The notes below the pieces were generated by a model, which saw only the letters and a program-made list of their open reading frames with translations, did no database searches and was not told the origin of the DNA. From Sulfolobales archaeon (GTDB lineage Archaea; Thermoproteota; Thermoprotei_A; Sulfolobales; Desulfurococcaceae), in the NCBI GenBank assembly GCA_025059075.1, contig JANXDZ010000003.1:124001-188000 (forward strand): a DNA stretch of 64,000 bases, written 5' to 3'. How positions within the stretch are numbered: position 1 is the stretch's first letter; each line of letters starts with the position of its first letter. The translations under genes and the position numbers were made by a program. This document shows, one piece after another, positions 1-8,775 of this stretch.

Positions 1-298
1 TTAATGGCTGAGCTACGTCAAATGTCTTTATAGGTAAGTTAGCTGCATTAAAGACTATTCCACTAGAAAGATCTAGGGGGCCTATGGTTCCAACCCCTAT
101 TGCTTCTACATTATGCAAATGCTTGCTCAGACTTCTTTTAACTTCATCTATTATTGCTTCAGCTACAGTTCTCCTTCCACCACTGCGTGGAGTTTTAAAA
201 GACGTTCTGCTAAGTACTTCTCCACTGGGTTTCGATAAGGCTACTCTAGTCCACGTAGCTCCAATGTCTATGCCTATGAGTAGCTTCAAGTTATACAC
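1..298 (-). CDS. ROK-family sugar kinase, N-terminal part (runs off the window)
   Basis: The reverse strand reads as the start of a ROK-type kinase (glucokinase and related sugar kinases, ATP-dependent phosphorylation of a hexose in the cytoplasm). The first residues after GTG 298 include GIDIGATWTRVAL, the N-terminal phosphate-binding strand-turn of the ASKHA fold, followed further on by GVGTIGPLD, a typical ROK segment. The frame stays open to base 1, so about two thirds of the gene is missing. TTG at 289 is an alternative start. A GGAGTG ribosome-binding site lies at 310-315 and a TATA-like TTTAAATA at 335-342, so the gene diverges from the ABC ATPase at 441. Substrate is not predictable. 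Confidence 0.75.
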   Translation of the reverse strand, partial: MYNLKLLIGIDIGATWTRVALSKPSGEVLSRTSFKTPRSGGRRTVAEAIIDEVKRSLSKHLHNVEAIGVGTIGPLDLSSGIVFNAANLPIKTFDVAQPL

Positions 299-440
299 GC
301 ATGTTGCTTCACTCCTTTAGTTTTAAAGAAGTCCTTTAAATACTGTTTTTCATCAAAATGCTTTCCAAACGATAAGCTTTTGAACCACTGATCTTGTAGA
401 GAAAACTGAGAAAGGTCTTAGAGCATGCGGTGAAGTTCAT

Positions 441-1151
441 ATGATTAACGACGTAATGAGGCTCGTCAACGTCACTAAAGTCTATGTAATAGGTATAGCA
501 AAGTTTAAGGCACTTAGAGACGTGAACTTAACTATCCCTAGAGGAGCTTTCATAGCAATAATGGGTCCCTCGGGCTCCGGTAAAACAACTCTATTAAACA
601 TTATGGGGCTGCTCGATAGGCCGACTTCAGGTAAAGTATATATAAATGGTCTTGATACCTCTAAGCTAAGCGATAAAGAAGTAGCTAGGATAAGGAATGA
701 GAAAATAGGCTTTGTATTTCAACAGTATAACTTAATTGGAAGACTCACAGTACTTGAGAACATAGAGCTACCGCTTATCGTAAGAGGAATACATAGGTCT
801 AAGAGGATAGAGCTAGTTAAAAAAGCCCTCATTGAAGCAGGCGGTGAAGTAAGCTGGCTTAATAAAAGGCCGAGTCAGTTAAGTGGAGGACAGCAGCAGA
901 GAGTAGCTATAGCTAGAGCAATAGTTACTTCACCAAGCATAGTATTAGCTGATGAACCCACTGGAAACCTCGATACACAAACATCTGGGAAAGTCATAAA
1001 GACATTTATTGACATAAATAAGTTAGGCAACACTATAGTTGTAGTAACGCATAACCCTGAAGTAGCTAACTGTACTCAAAAGATATACGTTATAAGGGAT
1101 GGAGCAATAGTAGGTGTTAGAGAGCCTGAGAGAGATAAGTGTATAGCTTGA
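441..1151 (+). CDS. ABC transporter ATP-binding subunit, LolD/MacB type
   Basis: This 236-residue ATPase has all ABC landmarks: Walker A GPSGSGKT (residues 42-49), Q-loop glutamine about 94, signature LSGGQ (147-151), Walker B IVLADE (167-172) and switch histidine about 204. The sequence after Walker B (PTGNLD) is typical of the MacB/LolD/FtsE class, whose permeases carry a large extracytoplasmic domain. The matching permease is probably the FtsX-type protein at 7537-8757, on the same strand but 6.4 kb away, behind a ferritin-VIT1 gene and a giant surface protein. The role would be ATP-driven mechanical work or export at the membrane, not solute import. ATG 441 fits; ATG at codon 6 is an alternative. 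Confidence 0.92.
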   Translation: MINDVMRLVNVTKVYVIGIAKFKALRDVNLTIPRGAFIAIMGPSGSGKTTLLNIMGLLDRPTSGKVYINGLDTSKLSDKEVARIRNEKIGFVFQQYNLIGRLTVLENIELPLIVRGIHRSKRIELVKKALIEAGGEVSWLNKRPSQLSGGQQQRVAIARAIVTSPSIVLADEPTGNLDTQTSGKVIKTFIDINKLGNTIVVVTHNPEVANCTQKIYVIRDGAIVGVREPERDKCIA

Positions 1152-1160
1152 CCCTCCATG

Positions 1161-1189
1161 CATTGAGGGGATGTGAGTTCTCCTCAATG
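1161..1189. terminator. Inverted repeat after the ABC ATPase gene
   Basis: CATTGAGG at 1161-1168 is repeated as the exact reverse complement CCTCAATG at 1182-1189, with a 13-base loop. It begins 10 bases past the stop codon of the ATPase gene. An overlapping shorter pairing CCCTC/GAGGG starts at 1152. It could form a hairpin at the mRNA 3' end; archaeal termination usually depends on T-runs, which are absent here, so RNA stability is as likely as termination. Confidence 0.4.
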
Positions 1190-1566
1190 AGTTCATTAAC
1201 TATCTATTCCTAAGACTTAAGCCCCCTATGCTCAATCTACACTCTCTCAGAGATAGAAAGAAAAGAATGTGAAGAAACTAATAGATACAGGTGGGAATAG
1301 CAATAACGGCTATTAAAATATTTGAATTACTCCAAGTTTATAAATTAAAGATTATGGGGGATGTAGAAGCACTAGCGGAAGTATAACCATATAGCTGACA
1401 AACCATAGGTGAATACTCACTTAGGTCTAGTAGCGTTGAATCTATTTATTTGCATAACGTATTGCTAGATCTACAATAATGCATGTGCCTTCATTTAATG
1501 AAATAGATCTTTATTCAGGAATCTATAAATATCTAGTCTAAGTGAAGTTAATAGTACGGGAGGTTC
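1190..1566. other. Intergenic region before the ferritin-VIT1 gene
   Basis: No convincing reading frame on either strand. The only signals seen are AT-rich stretches such as TCTATAAATATC near 1520-1532, a probable TATA element for the gene at 1567, and GGGAGGT at 1558-1564, its ribosome-binding site. Confidence 0.5.
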
Positions 1567-2460
1567 ATGGAGCATATGGATGGGGTGGAGGAGGCTAGGA
1601 AGTTCTGTAAGGATGAGTACGAAGCATATGGTATGTACACGTTTTTAGCTAAGAATCCATTGGTAACTATGAAAGTTAAGAGAGCTCTTGATAAAGCTGC
1701 TCTAGATGAATACAGGCACTACGTCTTTTGGCGCAATATTGCTGGCGAATGTTCATCAACTCCTTCAACTATTAAAGGATTCTTATTAAGCTTATTACTG
1801 CCTTTATTTGGTGTAACAGTGATCATAAAGTTCATAGAATCCATGGAGAAGAGCGGTCTTGAATTATACAGGGAGATTTCCTTAGTAAAGCCGGAGCTTA
1901 AGGAGGAAGTTGAGAAAATAATTAAGGAAGAGGAAGAACACGAGGCATCCTTTATTTCAGGATTAGATGAAGGAAGAGTGAAGTACTTAGGCTCAATAAT
2001 GCTCGGCATATCTGATGCTCTAGTAGAGTTAACTGGAATATACTCTGGTGCACTAGGAGCCTTCGCCAATACTTTAAGCGCTGGATTAACAGGGCTTTTA
2101 GCAGGAATATCAGCAGCTATATCAATGGCTATAGCTTCATATGCTCAGGCAAAGCATGAAGTAGGCAAAGCTCCAAAAATAGCTGCTTTATACACAGGCA
2201 TTGCATACCTACTAGTAGTATTGCTTCTAGCACTTCCATACTTCCTCGCTAACGCCATTACATCAGCCTTTGCAGCAATGATCGTGGTGGCTCTATTAGT
2301 AATAGCATACATGTCTTTCTACAGCTCAGTTCTCTTTAAGAAAAACTATCTTAGAGAGTTTATTGAAACCTCTGGTCTAATGCTAGGTGTCTCCACACTG
2401 CTCTTTATGCTTGGAAATGCATTAGGGCAGTTATTTGGAGTAACTACTCTACATCCATAA
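1567..2460 (+). CDS. Ferritin-like/VIT1 membrane iron transporter (MbfA-like)
   Basis: 297 residues with two parts. Residues about 5-130 form a ferritin-like four-helix domain with repeated Glu and ExxH pairs: E17-E19, DEYRH with E48 and H51, E99, and EEEEHE at 121-126. Residues about 140-295 are hydrophobic with five predicted membrane helices of the VIT1/CCC1 family. The same fusion order is known from bacterial MbfA, a membrane-bound ferritin that exports iron or manganese. It would bind and move Fe(II) or Mn(II) across the cytoplasmic membrane. GGGAGGT sits only two bases before ATG 1567, so the in-frame ATG at 1576 is the better-spaced start. It interrupts an ABC transporter locus. Confidence 0.85.
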   Translation: MEHMDGVEEARKFCKDEYEAYGMYTFLAKNPLVTMKVKRALDKAALDEYRHYVFWRNIAGECSSTPSTIKGFLLSLLLPLFGVTVIIKFIESMEKSGLELYREISLVKPELKEEVEKIIKEEEEHEASFISGLDEGRVKYLGSIMLGISDALVELTGIYSGALGAFANTLSAGLTGLLAGISAAISMAIASYAQAKHEVGKAPKIAALYTGIAYLLVVLLLALPYFLANAITSAFAAMIVVALLVIAYMSFYSSVLFKKNYLREFIETSGLMLGVSTLLFMLGNALGQLFGVTTLHP

Positions 2461-2845
2461 TTTAACTAAGAATTACTTTTCTAATCCAAGCCTGTCTCGC
2501 TACACTCCCTCAACAAGTCTATGAGTCATCCTTCACCGGCTTTAAACTAAGTTAACTCATCTAAAGTAACTCACCCAAAATGTTTAGTTATCAGTAAGTT
2601 GACTTATGTTAAATCCATTGACTCCCCCTGCTTCATACGTAGTACATTAAGATATCGTAGCCTTGGAGGCGAAGTTAAGTATGTATGAGAATAATGGCGC
2701 TAGGAGTTAAATAAGCTAAGAACTAATGCAGCTTAGTTACAGCAACAGTGCTCTTCCAAACTTTCCTTAAATACACGGCGAATTGCTTGAATAGACATTA
2801 ACAAATTTTTAACAGGAGAAAGACGTCTAAGACACAGTGCATTAA
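2461..2845. other. Intergenic region before the giant surface protein
   Basis: 385 bases with no credible gene. An AT-rich segment near 2800-2813 is a possible TATA element for the next gene, giving a leader of roughly 15-30 bases. The first part is pyrimidine-rich but shows no clear terminator hairpin. Confidence 0.45.
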
Positions 2846-5800
2846 GTGGTGGAGTTAATGAATGCAGCTGCATTAAGAACTGCAGGAGCATTAGCGCTAC
2901 TATGCATTTCCCTACAGTTCATCTACATACAGCCAACGGCAGCTGCCAGCAGCCAATTCATACTCTTGGACTATAGCTATACTTCTCAATCAGGTTCTAC
3001 AGCCATATATCCCGGAAGCATGAGGGTAGAACTACTAGTCAACATCCTCTATAATGGAACAGATGTTGTAAGTTACTTAAGTGGCTGCATAAACCTTCCT
3101 CAGGGCTTCTCTCCATCAAGAGGTTACTCTACTTGCTCTCCACCATACAGCACTGATTACTCAGCGATAGAGTTATTAGAGCCTGGAACAACGTTTACAT
3201 TAAAGTACTACATTGATGTATCTAAAGCTATTGCTCCAGGAACTTATTATCCAATAATAACGCTCTACTATGTAGTAAATAGAGAAGTAGCTACATATAA
3301 CGTCACTGGAGTATCCATTAAAATCTCCCACTACCCCCCAGTAGAACTAGTTGTTGAAAACACATACTGGACTCCTAATGCTTATCCAGGCAGCAGTGAT
3401 GTATATCTAAACATTGTTCTAAGAAACCGCGGCGATTCAAGAGTGCTAAGCGGCTCCGGGATTATTCAACTCCCTCCACAGATCTTTACACCTAGTGAAG
3501 TAAGTGTATTCATTGGAGAAGTAAGTGAAAGTGACTATACAACCATAACTATAGGTGGCTTAAGCATAGCTAAAAATGCTTCACCAGGCACGTACTATGG
3601 CTTACTTAAGCTCACTGCAACTGCTGTAACAAATGATGGAGTAACGTACTCATCGCTTATAGAGGCTTCATTCAGCGTAGCGTTATCTGAGCCTCCTGCA
3701 GTGGAAATAGCATTGCTAGACTATGGTTTTACTTCACTGAGACCCTCTATAGGGATGAACATGGCTAAGCTGTACATTAGAATGCAGCATCAAGACAGTA
3801 GAGGAATAGTTTTACAAGCCATAGCTGTCTATATAAGGGCTCTTCGTGGAGCAACGTTTACTAATAGCTCAAACGTTTATATAGCTACACTAAGTGGACC
3901 ATATGGCTACGGCGACTTCTTCACAGTTACTTCAAGTGAGCTATCAGTCAGCGAAGGACTAGCAGTATTTCAAGTAGACTTAGTAGCCTTCGGCACAGTT
4001 AATGGAGCTGAGTTCTGGAGCAATCAAAGTTACGTCATTCAATTAAACGTTAGTATTCCTCAACTAGCTCTCGGAGTAGTAGATGCTTACTGGAGCAGTG
4101 GGCTAGTGTATCCAGGTACTCAAGGAGTTGATCTAGGGGTAGTTATTGAAAACCTTGATGCTATTAACGTAGTCGATGCATTAGTCAAGATACTTTTGCC
4201 AAAGGGATTTTCTCCAGAAGTAATTGGAGTCAGTGAAGTAAGCGTGGCATCAGGTTCAAGGACTACAGTGATCTTCAGGAGCATATCAATAGACCCTGAA
4301 GTAAGACCGGGGGTTTATGTAGCTAAGCTAGTCATTGATGGAGTAGCCTTGGCACGCGATGGATCTTTCTATAGAATTCACTCAGAGTACTCCATGCTAC
4401 TTAGTGTTTCAAGCAGTAGCATTCAGCCCCTAGATATAGTGTCAATTACAACTAATCCACAGCCACTTTATGCTACAGCTACTGGTGGCTCAACGTCATT
4501 CACGATGCAGTTAGTTAAACCAGTTTCAGCCACAGGACTATGCATTGAAGTAATTCTATCGCCACCCATAGCATTCAGCGATGGCTCTAGATCTAGGAAC
4601 TATAGCTTAAGTGGATCTTATGCTTACGGAGACTTCATAACTTTCACCATCACAAATATGGACTTAACTAATGCTACTGAGGGCCTCTACCCCATAGTCG
4701 TTGTTGCAAAAGGCATGTTGATAATCAATGGAGCTGAATCGTGGTTCTCACAGACAATTATGGCCTTACTAGAGGTTAAGAAACCATACTTAAACATAAG
4801 CATAGTAGGCTCCGGGTGGTTTAATGGCTACTCAAGCAGTGAGAGCAGGGGTTCAAGCATATACGTCCGCCTTCAAAGCTACTCAAGAGATCCTATTGCT
4901 ACGCTCATAGCAGTACTAGAACCCCTTACTTCAGGAGTCACTGTAGTTGGCTCAAGTAATGCAACTTGGTCTTCAAGTACTCCAATAGGTTATGGAGAAG
5001 TTGTTACAATAGTTTTCAGCAACATAGATGTTGAAGCCTCTGCTCCTCAAATAATGATTAGGCTGCACTTAAGGGGAGTCATTAGATCTAGTGAAGCTAG
5101 TTACATTGCTACAAGCGATTACGTAATTAAAGTACCTTTACTGGAAGACAACTCACTATTAATTTCACGTATTGCAACTCAATACAGGGGGACTTATGCC
5201 CCCCTACTTCCATCAAGCCGCGATCTCGAGATTGTAGCTACATTAATTAACTTAAGGCCTGAGCCCATTACTAGCGTAGCAGTTGAACTAGTGGAAGTTC
5301 CCCACGTGTTGAAAGTTAAGGACTATGGCGGTTGCTCAATGGGCATAGGCAGCGGTTCATCATGTGATCTAACGTTACTAGTTGATGTATCTAATGACGC
5401 TGCTCCAGGCATGTATTTACTAGTTCTTAGATTCAAGTACTACAGGAGCGTTGGAGGAGCAATAGTAGGCTTTAAGCAAGTATTTGAAGTACCTATAGTC
5501 ATAGATGATGGCGAGAACTATGCCCCAGACCTAGTTTTAGCAACTTGGTACTGGGGTAGAGCTGGTCAACCTACTACAGTTCTTGAGCATCAGAGAATGG
5601 CTCCAGTAACTATATCAATACTCAATAGGGGGAGGTATTCAGCTAGCTCAATTACTGTAGAACTAACTCCACTCAATGAATCTATAAAGCCTATTCTATC
5701 AAGAGAAGTTTGCTCACCAAGCCTAGCTCCAAGTTATGGATGTATCGTTACACTATACGTAGATTTAGCTGAAGCTACAGCTGGCCAAGCATTATTTAAT

Positions 5801-7531
5801 TTATCAATAAGTTACGTAGTCACAAGCTATAACGCCCACTTGCTCTACAAAAGATCTTTTACTATACCTCTACGAATCGAAGAGTATGCAGCTGGAAAAG
5901 GCTTAAAGTTAATTCAACAGGGATGGTCCAATGACTGGCCTACATACCCCAATACAGAGAACGCTACGTTTACAGTAGCATTAGCCAACATGTGGCCTTA
6001 CACAATTAGGGGGATTAGTGCCTTAATACACTTACCCAATGGCTTTACATCAGTAAACGGCTCTAAGCAAGCTTTATCGTATGATCCAGGCCCATTAAAT
6101 AGCCTTTCAACAGCTACCTTAAGCTTTACAATAACTGTAGGAGAAATCCCTCCAGGACTATATAATGCTCTTCTTGAAGTAAATTACGTAGTTGAAGTCG
6201 GTGGAGCCGATCTCGCTTGGATTGAGTACTTCAATGCATCAATAGTAGTCCACAATGATAGTAGAGCTATAGAATTACTTACTCCAACATGGCTTGGCCA
6301 AGCTCCCTCACCTGGCTCTTATGGAGCTACATTAGTGGTCTCGTTTAGAAACAATGATATTCCAAGGATTTCTGGAAGTATTCTGGAAATAGAGCTCCCC
6401 GAAGGCTTTACATGCTCACTAAATAATAGCACTTATGCAGCCATAGCTTCTGGAGGATATTTACCTATACAGCAAGCTTATGGCATTCCACAAGTACTTG
6501 AGCTACAGCAAATCGTTAAGTACTTAAATATACAGTATCAAGCTCCACAGCCAGTTGGCGTAGGCAATGTATTCACATTCTACATTCCTTTAAACATATT
6601 GATAGATAAACCAGGGGTCTTTTACGCCAATGCTTACGTAAATGTAATTGATCACTGGAGTAACGTTAGAAGAATGAGGATCCTAATACCCATAGAGGTA
6701 TTAGGATCATCGCAACTCATTGTAGTTAGAGCATCTCCTACACTTAAGTTTCAGCAAGGAGTAGGGTTTACGAACATTACTTTAATTAATGAAGGCTACT
6801 CACCTATACACGAAGTCTATGTATACATAATTCCTCAATCCCCTGTAGCAATACCACTCCAATCAGCCTTCTACATAAGTAGAATTGAGAAAGAAGCTTC
6901 ATTCACCGTAGAGTTCATTTACAACCCACTGAATATTATGACTGGTTTAGGTGGCACTACTGTTAGATACATGAGCTTACCACTAATGGTGAGCGTGTTA
7001 TTTAAGGACGTCTTAGGGTATCAAAGGTTTATTAATACATCTACGTCAGTAATTATAGAGCCATTCATAGATCTAAGAGTTATTAGCACTAAAGCAGAGC
7101 TTAGGGGAAGCACTCTCATTGTTAGCGGTGTACTAGCTAATTACGGTTTAGCTACAGCTAGAAGCATAGAGGTAGCTGTTACTTACAGTGGTTTAAGGGC
7201 TTCAACATTCATAGGCGATCTTGATTCAGCCTCTCAAACAGCCTTTAGAGTAGAGTTAAGTGTAAACGATACCATAAGTAAAGAGGCGATCATAGAGCTT
7301 GACTATAGAGACGAATACTATAGACTTGAGTCCATGAGCTTCAACATCACTGTAGTTCAAATACCTATTACTACAACTATTCAGCCTCTACAGAAATGGC
7401 CCATCATTGAAGTAGAGCACTACTTAGTCATAGCAATAGTAGCAGTCTTCTTAACCGTCTTCCTCCTACTGCTTTACAGATACTTAAGGAAGCTCGGTGG
7501 GAGAATCAGCGTTAGTGAAGAGACGGGCTGA
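2846..7531 (+). CDS. Giant secreted, membrane-anchored protein with about 12 Ig-like repeats
   Basis: 1,561 residues with an N-terminal signal segment (about 10-33, ending in ASS-type residues), a C-terminal membrane helix (about 1526-1546) and a short basic tail. Between them I count about twelve repeats starting near residues 38, 166, 286, 406, 528, 648, 770, 894, 1020, 1140, 1290 and 1408. Most are 118-128 long. Each opens with a strand such as VENTYWTP or VVDAYWSS, then YPG, and ends with (A/S/R/P)PG-(T/V/M/L)-Y. This matches beta-sandwich CARDB/NEW3 or COG1361-type surface repeats. Many NxS/T sites suggest glycosylation. It ends five bases before the permease, so it is probably its extracellular partner. 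GTG 2846 or, more likely, ATG 2858 (GGTGG at 2848) is the start. Confidence 0.85.
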   Translation: MVELMNAAALRTAGALALLCISLQFIYIQPTAAASSQFILLDYSYTSQSGSTAIYPGSMRVELLVNILYNGTDVVSYLSGCINLPQGFSPSRGYSTCSPPYSTDYSAIELLEPGTTFTLKYYIDVSKAIAPGTYYPIITLYYVVNREVATYNVTGVSIKISHYPPVELVVENTYWTPNAYPGSSDVYLNIVLRNRGDSRVLSGSGIIQLPPQIFTPSEVSVFIGEVSESDYTTITIGGLSIAKNASPGTYYGLLKLTATAVTNDGVTYSSLIEASFSVALSEPPAVEIALLDYGFTSLRPSIGMNMAKLYIRMQHQDSRGIVLQAIAVYIRALRGATFTNSSNVYIATLSGPYGYGDFFTVTSSELSVSEGLAVFQVDLVAFGTVNGAEFWSNQSYVIQLNVSIPQLALGVVDAYWSSGLVYPGTQGVDLGVVIENLDAINVVDALVKILLPKGFSPEVIGVSEVSVASGSRTTVIFRSISIDPEVRPGVYVAKLVIDGVALARDGSFYRIHSEYSMLLSVSSSSIQPLDIVSITTNPQPLYATATGGSTSFTMQLVKPVSATGLCIEVILSPPIAFSDGSRSRNYSLSGSYAYGDFITFTITNMDLTNATEGLYPIVVVAKGMLIINGAESWFSQTIMALLEVKKPYLNISIVGSGWFNGYSSSESRGSSIYVRLQSYSRDPIATLIAVLEPLTSGVTVVGSSNATWSSSTPIGYGEVVTIVFSNIDVEASAPQIMIRLHLRGVIRSSEASYIATSDYVIKVPLLEDNSLLISRIATQYRGTYAPLLPSSRDLEIVATLINLRPEPITSVAVELVEVPHVLKVKDYGGCSMGIGSGSSCDLTLLVDVSNDAAPGMYLLVLRFKYYRSVGGAIVGFKQVFEVPIVIDDGENYAPDLVLATWYWGRAGQPTTVLEHQRMAPVTISILNRGRYSASSITVELTPLNESIKPILSREVCSPSLAPSYGCIVTLYVDLAEATAGQALFNLSISYVVTSYNAHLLYKRSFTIPLRIEEYAAGKGLKLIQQGWSNDWPTYPNTENATFTVALANMWPYTIRGISALIHLPNGFTSVNGSKQALSYDPGPLNSLSTATLSFTITVGEIPPGLYNALLEVNYVVEVGGADLAWIEYFNASIVVHNDSRAIELLTPTWLGQAPSPGSYGATLVVSFRNNDIPRISGSILEIELPEGFTCSLNNSTYAAIASGGYLPIQQAYGIPQVLELQQIVKYLNIQYQAPQPVGVGNVFTFYIPLNILIDKPGVFYANAYVNVIDHWSNVRRMRILIPIEVLGSSQLIVVRASPTLKFQQGVGFTNITLINEGYSPIHEVYVYIIPQSPVAIPLQSAFYISRIEKEASFTVEFIYNPLNIMTGLGGTTVRYMSLPLMVSVLFKDVLGYQRFINTSTSVIIEPFIDLRVISTKAELRGSTLIVSGVLANYGLATARSIEVAVTYSGLRASTFIGDLDSASQTAFRVELSVNDTISKEAIIELDYRDEYYRLESMSFNITVVQIPITTTIQPLQKWPIIEVEHYLVIAIVAVFLTVFLLLLYRYLRKLGGRISVSEETG

Positions 7532-7536
7532 ATGAA

Positions 7537-8757
7537 TTGCTAGCGCAATTCATAGTTGATGTACTTAGAATGGCGTTAAAATCTCTAAGTGAAAGAAAGC
7601 TGAGGGCAACTCTTACAATAGTAGGCATAGCCATAGGGCCCTTAGCAATGGTAATGATGTCAAGTGTTGTAGCTGGTTACTCAGACTACATAGTTAGCCA
7701 AATAGAGTCATTAGGGCAGAACTTAGTAGTCGTATTTCCAAGGGGGGAATATGAGCTTACTCAAAGAGACTTAGATGTCATTAGGACTATTGCTGGAGTT
7801 AAAAGAGCGGAGCCTTTCTACAGTACTCAAGGCATCATTAAGGTTGGAGGAGCTGAAAAACAAGTATTCATATATTCAACAGCAATCGATATGATCTTAG
7901 AAGCCATGGGGGGCTTGAAGATAGCTCAAGGAAGCACTCCATCTGAAAGCGAAATAATAAGTGCTGTTGTAGGGCACAGCATTGCGTTTGATGATGCGAA
8001 AACACAAGTCTATGGAGTGGGGGACGCTATATTAATATCTACATACGTTCAAGGGAGGAACGGCATTAGCATTAAGAGAGTGAGCATAGTTATATCAGGC
8101 ATACTTGAGGAATTCGGTGGAGCATTTATGCTGAGCCCTGATTCAACAGTATTTATGCCCCTTGAGTCGGGGAGGAAAGTTCTTGGATTAAATAAGTGGA
8201 GTGGTATATTAGTGTTAGTGGAATCAGTAGGCTTAGTCAATTCAGTAGTGAGTGAATTAAGGAATGTATTTGGCAACGCTGTAGACATAGTGTCATTCCA
8301 AGGGATAGCAGATGTAGTAAGATCAGTTGTTACAGCCGTAGACTTCATATCATTTGCTACAAGTCTATCAGCATTCGCTGTAGCTATAGCTGGAGTAGCT
8401 TCAACAATGATAACGGCAGTTGTTGAAAGAATAAGGGAGATAGCCGTAATGAAGGCAGTTGGCTTTACTAACACACAAGTCTTAGTAGCTATATTAGCTG
8501 AAGGCTTAATTATGAGCATTATCGGTGGAGCAATAGGCATATTCACTGGAGCCCTTGGAGCATACGTACTTGCATCAAGAGGTCTAGAGATTAGAGGCAT
8601 GGCTGCCTCAATAATTATAGCAGCTCATCCAAAAATAGAGCCAATACTTATTGCTAGAACAGCCCTATTGACTCTATTAGTAGGTCTAGCTGGAGGGCTT
8701 TTCCCAGCTTATAAAGCAGCTAAAATACCTCCAGCACTAGCGCTTAGGTATGAGTAG
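7537..8757 (+). CDS. FtsX/MacB-type ABC transporter permease
   Basis: 406 residues. An N-terminal membrane helix (about 25-48) is followed by an extracytoplasmic domain of some 200 residues and three C-terminal helices (about 270-295, 320-345, 370-395). This is the MacB_PCD plus FtsX arrangement. Such permeases pair with LolD/MacB ATPases, most likely the one at 441-1151, to drive extracytoplasmic or envelope processes. The TTG start at 7537 lies just after the stop of the giant surface protein, so the two are co-transcribed and probably co-translated. The likely assembly is ATPase inside, permease in the membrane and repeat protein outside; no substrate can be read. Confidence 0.9.
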   Translation: MLAQFIVDVLRMALKSLSERKLRATLTIVGIAIGPLAMVMMSSVVAGYSDYIVSQIESLGQNLVVVFPRGEYELTQRDLDVIRTIAGVKRAEPFYSTQGIIKVGGAEKQVFIYSTAIDMILEAMGGLKIAQGSTPSESEIISAVVGHSIAFDDAKTQVYGVGDAILISTYVQGRNGISIKRVSIVISGILEEFGGAFMLSPDSTVFMPLESGRKVLGLNKWSGILVLVESVGLVNSVVSELRNVFGNAVDIVSFQGIADVVRSVVTAVDFISFATSLSAFAVAIAGVASTMITAVVERIREIAVMKAVGFTNTQVLVAILAEGLIMSIIGGAIGIFTGALGAYVLASRGLEIRGMAASIIIAAHPKIEPILIARTALLTLLVGLAGGLFPAYKAAKIPPALALRYE

Positions 8758-8775
8758 TGGAGAGAAAACCATGTG

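Noticed and set aside
84-320. Plus-strand ORF of 78 codons
   Set aside because: It lies antisense to a clear ROK-kinase N terminus (GIDIGATWTRVAL) on the minus strand.
8049-8600. Minus-strand ORF of 183 codons
   Set aside because: Shadow of the FtsX-type permease gene, with no family-like sequence.
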